The translations under genes and the position numbers were made by a program. Shown here piece by piece: positions 7,556-10,922 of a stretch of DNA of 10,922 nucleotides. Below the pieces are notes generated by a model. It was not told the DNA's origin, ran no database searches, and worked only from the letters and a program-made list of their open reading frames with translations. How positions within the stretch are numbered: the first letter of the stretch is position 1; each line of letters starts with the position of its first letter. Location: the NCBI GenBank assembly GCA_964459495.1, contig CAYWNK010000218.1, forward strand, positions 1-10,922, given 5' to 3'. This stretch comes from CAYWNK01 sp964459495. GTDB lineage: Bacteria; Planctomycetota; UBA1135; GCA-002686595.

Positions 7556-8972
7556 AGTAGCTCTGGAAAGTCGGGGAATTGGCGGCGACCTCGAAGGCCT
7601 GCCCGAGGTCGCTATCGCTGACGAAGGGCACGTTGTCGACGAAGGACTGCACGGCTGCGCGCTCCTCCACCGTCATCCGGCCACCGGTGAGAACAAGGTC
7701 GATGGCCTTGGCCCAGTCCGAGCGATCCGCATTTTCGATCAGCTGCACAAGGTGCGACTGGGGGATGGTGTTCCACCAGAGCCAGCCGATGCAGAGGTGC
7801 GACGCAAAGGTCCAGCGGGGCAGGAGATTCGAGCCCCAAGCTCCGGCGGAATCGGGATAGCCGTTGGGCGCAGGCCAGGAATAAAGATGCTGCCCCAGGT
7901 TGTTGATGCTCCAAGGGGCCTGGTCCAGATCGCCCTGGGGCGCTTCGAGCGCGCGCAGAAGGGAAAACGCAAAATGAGCGGGTCGCTTGAACTTCCGATT
8001 CTCCCAGGGCTTGGCCCGGGCGAAACCGTCTGCCGAGAGGATCACGCGCACCATCGGCTTGATCTCACCGCCGCTTGCCAGGTAGGCCGCAGCGGCCCGA
8101 TCCACGATCGCCTTCGGCGGATCGTAGGACAGGAGCCAGCGCGTCAACTTGGTCGCCAGGTGCTTGGCCGTCTGCGGGTGAAGCGCCAGGAAGTCGATCA
8201 TCAGCTCGCCGTCGGTAAGCCCGCCGCCCGCAGGGATGTTCACCCCCAGCACGGTCTTGGGCCCGTCGTCGTGGCGCCAAGAATCGAAGCGAAATTCGCC
8301 ATAGTTGGGCTCCCAGGTATGGTTGAAGGTCCAACCCGTGAAGCAGCGCGCGAGCTCGCGCACATCGTCTTCGGTGTAGCCGCCGTCCACGCCTAGGCTG
8401 TGGAGCTCCATCACCTCCCGGCTGTAGTTCTCATTCGGCGCGCCCAGCTCGTTGCTGTCGTTGTCCAGGGAGCTCAGCATCGCCGCGCTCTTGGAGCTGG
8501 CCCGCAGCATGTCCCGGAAATTCCCTAGCGCATGGGGCCGGATCACGTCGCGATCGTCCACAACCTTCAGGAAGTAGGCGTCGTCCTGGCCTGCCGGCAC
8601 GTTGAGGTGGTCGGTCCAGAACTCGACCATGCGCTCGTAGAGCTGGCGCCGGGAGCTGACGGCCCGAAGGATGCGCGCACCGCGCAGCTGATGGCTGGTC
8701 AACCAGCCGTTGTCGAAACCGAAGGTGTCGAAGAGCTGCTGCCCCGACATCGTGAGCGCGGGAAACTGCCCGAGCTCTGCATCCACGTAAGAATCATCGA
8801 TCGTGTCGGGCTCGAGCTGCCACTCCAGGTAGGCCCAGGGGCCACGCTGACGGAGTTCCGCAAGATCCGCTCGAGAGAAGCCGTAGCTGGTCCGCTCAAG
8901 CAACAATAGGTCCAGAGCCCACGGTCCAGCCGCGCTCGTCAGAGGCGGGGACTGGGTCGATTGGGCGTTCAT
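7554..8972 (-). CDS. DUF1800 family protein
   Basis: This 472-residue protein belongs to DUF1800, a mostly helical family without an assigned biochemical role that is often encoded beside DUF1501. Diagnostic blocks are RMVEFWTDHLNV (114-125), NENYSREVMELHSLG (180-194), GYTEDDVRELARCFTGWTF (198-216), KHLATKLTRWLL (270-281), and a variant of the family's PPNVxGW segment, LGQHLYSWPAPNGYP (359-373). I chose ATG 8972 because a strong ribosome site, AAGGAGG at 8978-8984, lies 5 nt upstream; the frame continues to 9086 but that extension looks unlike a protein. From this start I see no signal peptide, whereas the downstream DUF1501 protein has a Tat signal. DUF1800 may therefore stay in the cytoplasm or be carried out as a Tat complex with its partner; this is inference. 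It is the first gene of the minus-strand cluster. Confidence 0.9.
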   Translation of the reverse strand: MNAQSTQSPPLTSAAGPWALDLLLLERTSYGFSRADLAELRQRGPWAYLEWQLEPDTIDDSYVDAELGQFPALTMSGQQLFDTFGFDNGWLTSHQLRGARILRAVSSRRQLYERMVEFWTDHLNVPAGQDDAYFLKVVDDRDVIRPHALGNFRDMLRASSKSAAMLSSLDNDSNELGAPNENYSREVMELHSLGVDGGYTEDDVRELARCFTGWTFNHTWEPNYGEFRFDSWRHDDGPKTVLGVNIPAGGGLTDGELMIDFLALHPQTAKHLATKLTRWLLSYDPPKAIVDRAAAAYLASGGEIKPMVRVILSADGFARAKPWENRKFKRPAHFAFSLLRALEAPQGDLDQAPWSINNLGQHLYSWPAPNGYPDSAGAWGSNLLPRWTFASHLCIGWLWWNTIPQSHLVQLIENADRSDWAKAIDLVLTGGRMTVEERAAVQSFVDNVPFVSDSDLGQAFEVAANSPTFQSY

Positions 8973-9249
8973 GGACGCCTCCTTGGAGTGAGAGAATGGG
9001 GTCGGTCGAACCCGCGCGCGGTAGCGTCGGTTTGCCACACGGCTACGCCTCGTTGGCGAACAATCGCTATTTTGGGCAGTGTCCACACGCCAAACGGCTC
9101 CTGCCCCCCTCGTCCGTCTCTCCCAGGGATCCTGCCCGGACTGCGTTAGGGGCCTCCGAATCCCATGTCACCTTTCAGATGGTGATCGGACGGACAAGCT
9201 CCTGCCTGCCCAGTCCGGCGCTTCCCGCGCCAGTCGGATCTATGCCCAC
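8973..9249. promoter_or_regulatory. Divergent intergenic region between DUF1800 and the beta-helix gene
   Basis: These 277 nt hold no convincing gene. Both flanking genes are transcribed away from it, so promoters for each must lie here, but I find no confident -35/-10 pair on either strand. On the minus side there is a strong ribosome site (8978-8984) for DUF1800. On the plus side no clear Shine-Dalgarno precedes ATG 9250. An interrupted inverted repeat at 9155-9190 is the only structured element seen: TCCGA and TCACC pair with GGTGA and TCGGA, with an 8-nt bulge on one arm and an 8-nt loop. It could be an operator or 5'UTR structure for the beta-helix gene, or chance. Confidence 0.45.
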
Positions 9250-10922
9250 ATGAACCAGCTCCTGCTCGCCAGCTCACTCCTCGCTACCTCGCTCCTCTCC
9301 AGCTCAGCAGCCGCCCAGACCACGTGGTACGTGGACCAGGCCGGAACACCGCCCGGCACGGGGACCCAGACAGACCCCTTTACCGACCTCCAGTTTGCCG
9401 TCGACTTGCCGACCACCCTGGCTGGAGATGAGATCCTCGTGCTGCCAGGCGCGTACTCCGGCGGGCTCAACTTCCGGGGCAAGACCCTCACGGTCCGCGC
9501 AAGCGCGGCAGAGCCGCTCCTTACCTCCCTGACCGCCTCCGGGAGCGTGGTCAGCGCGACCTCCGGGGAAGGACCCGGCACGACCCTCGAAGGCTTCTCG
9601 ATCGTGGGCGGCAGCGGCACGCCCAACACCTCACAATCCGGCATCATGACGGTGCGCGGCGGGGGCGTCCTGGTCGTGAACAGCTCGCTGCTCGTGCGCG
9701 ACTGCGTGCTGGAGCTCAACTCGGCGAGCCAGGGCGGCGGCGCCTTTGCGGAGGGCGGGCATCTGGAGCTGGTGGACTGCGAGGTGAAGGACAATGTCGC
9801 CTCCTGGGCCGGCAGCGGCAGCGTGGTCGGTGGCGGCGTCGCGTGCACGAAGGGCCTACTCACCATGACGGGCACCCAGGTCACCGGCAATCGCATCCAG
9901 GCCCCCGGCACCCCAAGCGGCAGCCGCCGGGGCGCCGGCGTCTATGCATTCCTGGTCGTCTCCGGCGTTCCCCCAACCCTGCGCATGAACGACTGCGTCA
10001 TCGCCGACAACAGCCTCGACCACCCTGGCCGCGGCGGAGGGCTCTTCGTGGGTAGCCAAGATGCTCTCATCGAGGATTGCTTGATTCAGGGCAATGGCAT
10101 CGGAACCGCGTTCTCAACCGCGAGCTCCGGAGCAGGCGTCTATGCCATCCAAAACTCTGTCGTGATCATGCGGCGGACCCAGCTCGTTGAGAATGGCTTT
10201 GGCAATGCAGCAGCAGGCGGCGGCTACGTCGGGCCCGGTCTGCTCGAAGACTGCGAGCTGCTTGGCAACGAAGCCCTGATCGGGGGTGGTGTCGCAGGCG
10301 GCAGCAGCAACAACTTCCGTCCGACCCTCGTCAACTGCCTGCTGCAGGGCAATCGCGCCCGGTCCAACGGAAGCTCCCTGCCCCGCGGTGGCGGCGCCTC
10401 CCAGGCTGACCTGGTGAGGTGCACGCTGCGCTTCAATACGGCCTTTGGATCCGGCGCCGGAGCCGACCGCTGCGACCTCCAGGGCTGCACCGTCGAGTCC
10501 AACACCGCGCTGGCCGACGGGGGCCAGCCCGCGCGCGGCGCAGGCATCCATGAGAGCATCGCGACGGACTGCTGGATTGCCGACAACGCCGTGGGGCTCG
10601 CCACGAGCCAGCTCACCGACGGCGGCGGCGCGGCCTACGACTCCATCCTCACCGGCTGCGTGCTAGCCGGGAACACCGTCGCACCGCCGGGCCTGGGCGC
10701 TGCGACCCGCGACTCCAGCCTGAACCGCTGCACGGTCTCCGGCTCGAACATCCCCGGTGGTTTCGGCTACACGATCGAGGGGCCGGGTCTCATCACCAAC
10801 ACCATCATCTGGGGCAACGACACCGACTTCGACATCGATCCCGACGGCTTGCTCGCCGTGATTCGCTTCTCCAACATCGAGGAAGGCGTTTTTCCCGGCC
10901 CCCGCAACCTCTCGGTTGACCC
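9250..10922 (+). CDS. Secreted right-handed beta-helix protein (3' end outside window)
   Basis: The frame is open from ATG 9250 to the window edge (557 codons, no stop), so the gene is partial. Residues 1-22 form a signal peptide, MNQLLLASSLLATSLLSSSAAA, cut before Gln23; it lacks a Lys/Arg n-region. The mature start WYVD, then AGDEILVLPGAYSGGLNFRGKT (82-103), is typical of pectate-lyase-like or NosD-like beta-helix proteins. From about residue 145 the chain is a series of coils with a Gly-rich turn and a motif close to D-C-hydrophobic-x-x-N (for example NDCVIADN, EDCLIQGN, EDCELLGN, TDCWIADN, TGCVLAGN). The segment near 516-524 (LITNTIIWGN), then a SNIE...NLSVD stretch, resembles the end of the helix in planctomycete surface proteins, so the C terminus is probably not far beyond the window. 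No catalytic residues can be identified; structural, adhesive or polysaccharide-binding roles are all possible. Confidence 0.85.
   Translation, partial: MNQLLLASSLLATSLLSSSAAAQTTWYVDQAGTPPGTGTQTDPFTDLQFAVDLPTTLAGDEILVLPGAYSGGLNFRGKTLTVRASAAEPLLTSLTASGSVVSATSGEGPGTTLEGFSIVGGSGTPNTSQSGIMTVRGGGVLVVNSSLLVRDCVLELNSASQGGGAFAEGGHLELVDCEVKDNVASWAGSGSVVGGGVACTKGLLTMTGTQVTGNRIQAPGTPSGSRRGAGVYAFLVVSGVPPTLRMNDCVIADNSLDHPGRGGGLFVGSQDALIEDCLIQGNGIGTAFSTASSGAGVYAIQNSVVIMRRTQLVENGFGNAAAGGGYVGPGLLEDCELLGNEALIGGGVAGGSSNNFRPTLVNCLLQGNRARSNGSSLPRGGGASQADLVRCTLRFNTAFGSGAGADRCDLQGCTVESNTALADGGQPARGAGIHESIATDCWIADNAVGLATSQLTDGGGAAYDSILTGCVLAGNTVAPPGLGAATRDSSLNRCTVSGSNIPGGFGYTIEGPGLITNTIIWGNDTDFDIDPDGLLAVIRFSNIEEGVFPGPRNLSVD

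Noticed and set aside
7314..8396. 360-codon plus-strand frame across the DUF1501/DUF1800 junction
   Set aside because: It lies opposite two clear family proteins and shows no domain or signal features.
9240..9911. 223-codon minus-strand frame opposite the beta-helix gene
   Set aside because: The plus-strand frame has a signal peptide and repeated beta-helix coils; the minus frame is Pro/Ser/Thr-rich shadow sequence.

Overview
This is a GC-rich window that looks chromosomal. It holds seven protein-coding genes and no RNA genes, mobile elements or CRISPR arrays that I can support. The gene content suggests a Planctomycetota-like bacterium, perhaps one of the large-genome marine lineages. The signs are a DUF1800/DUF1501 pair, a HEAT-repeat protein with a von Willebrand factor A (VWA) domain, a secreted Cys/Gly-rich beta-helix protein and an OprO/OprP-like porin, all in one high-GC segment. 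This assignment is inference; Myxococcota or Verrucomicrobiota are not excluded.

Layout. (1) 5-1459 (+): outer-membrane porin of the phosphate-selective OprO/OprP type, followed by a perfect 16-bp hairpin terminator. (2) 1602-3989 (+): a 795-residue fusion of an APH-fold small-molecule kinase (hydroxylysine-kinase-like) and a class III PLP enzyme that reads as a phospho-lyase (ethanolamine-phosphate / phosphohydroxylysine type). The two halves would carry out successive steps: phosphorylate an amino alcohol, then eliminate phosphate and ammonia. (3) 4044-8972 (-): a four-gene cluster read DUF1800, DUF1501, HEAT-VWA, then a thiol/halide-type methyltransferase. The first two genes are 12 nt apart and the last two 10 nt apart. 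A strong hairpin lies between DUF1501 and the HEAT-VWA gene and may split or attenuate the transcript. (4) 8973-9249: a gene-free divergent intergenic region that must hold the start signals for both sides. (5) 9250 to the window end (+): a secreted right-handed beta-helix protein, open at the 3' edge.

No phage, defence or toxin system is visible. The most interesting items are the compact kinase-lyase fusion, the regularly spaced cysteine ladder in the beta-helix protein, and the linking of a Tat-exported DUF1501 protein and a DUF1800 partner with no obvious signal peptide to a HEAT-VWA protein. All family calls are from reading motifs by eye; no database search was possible.
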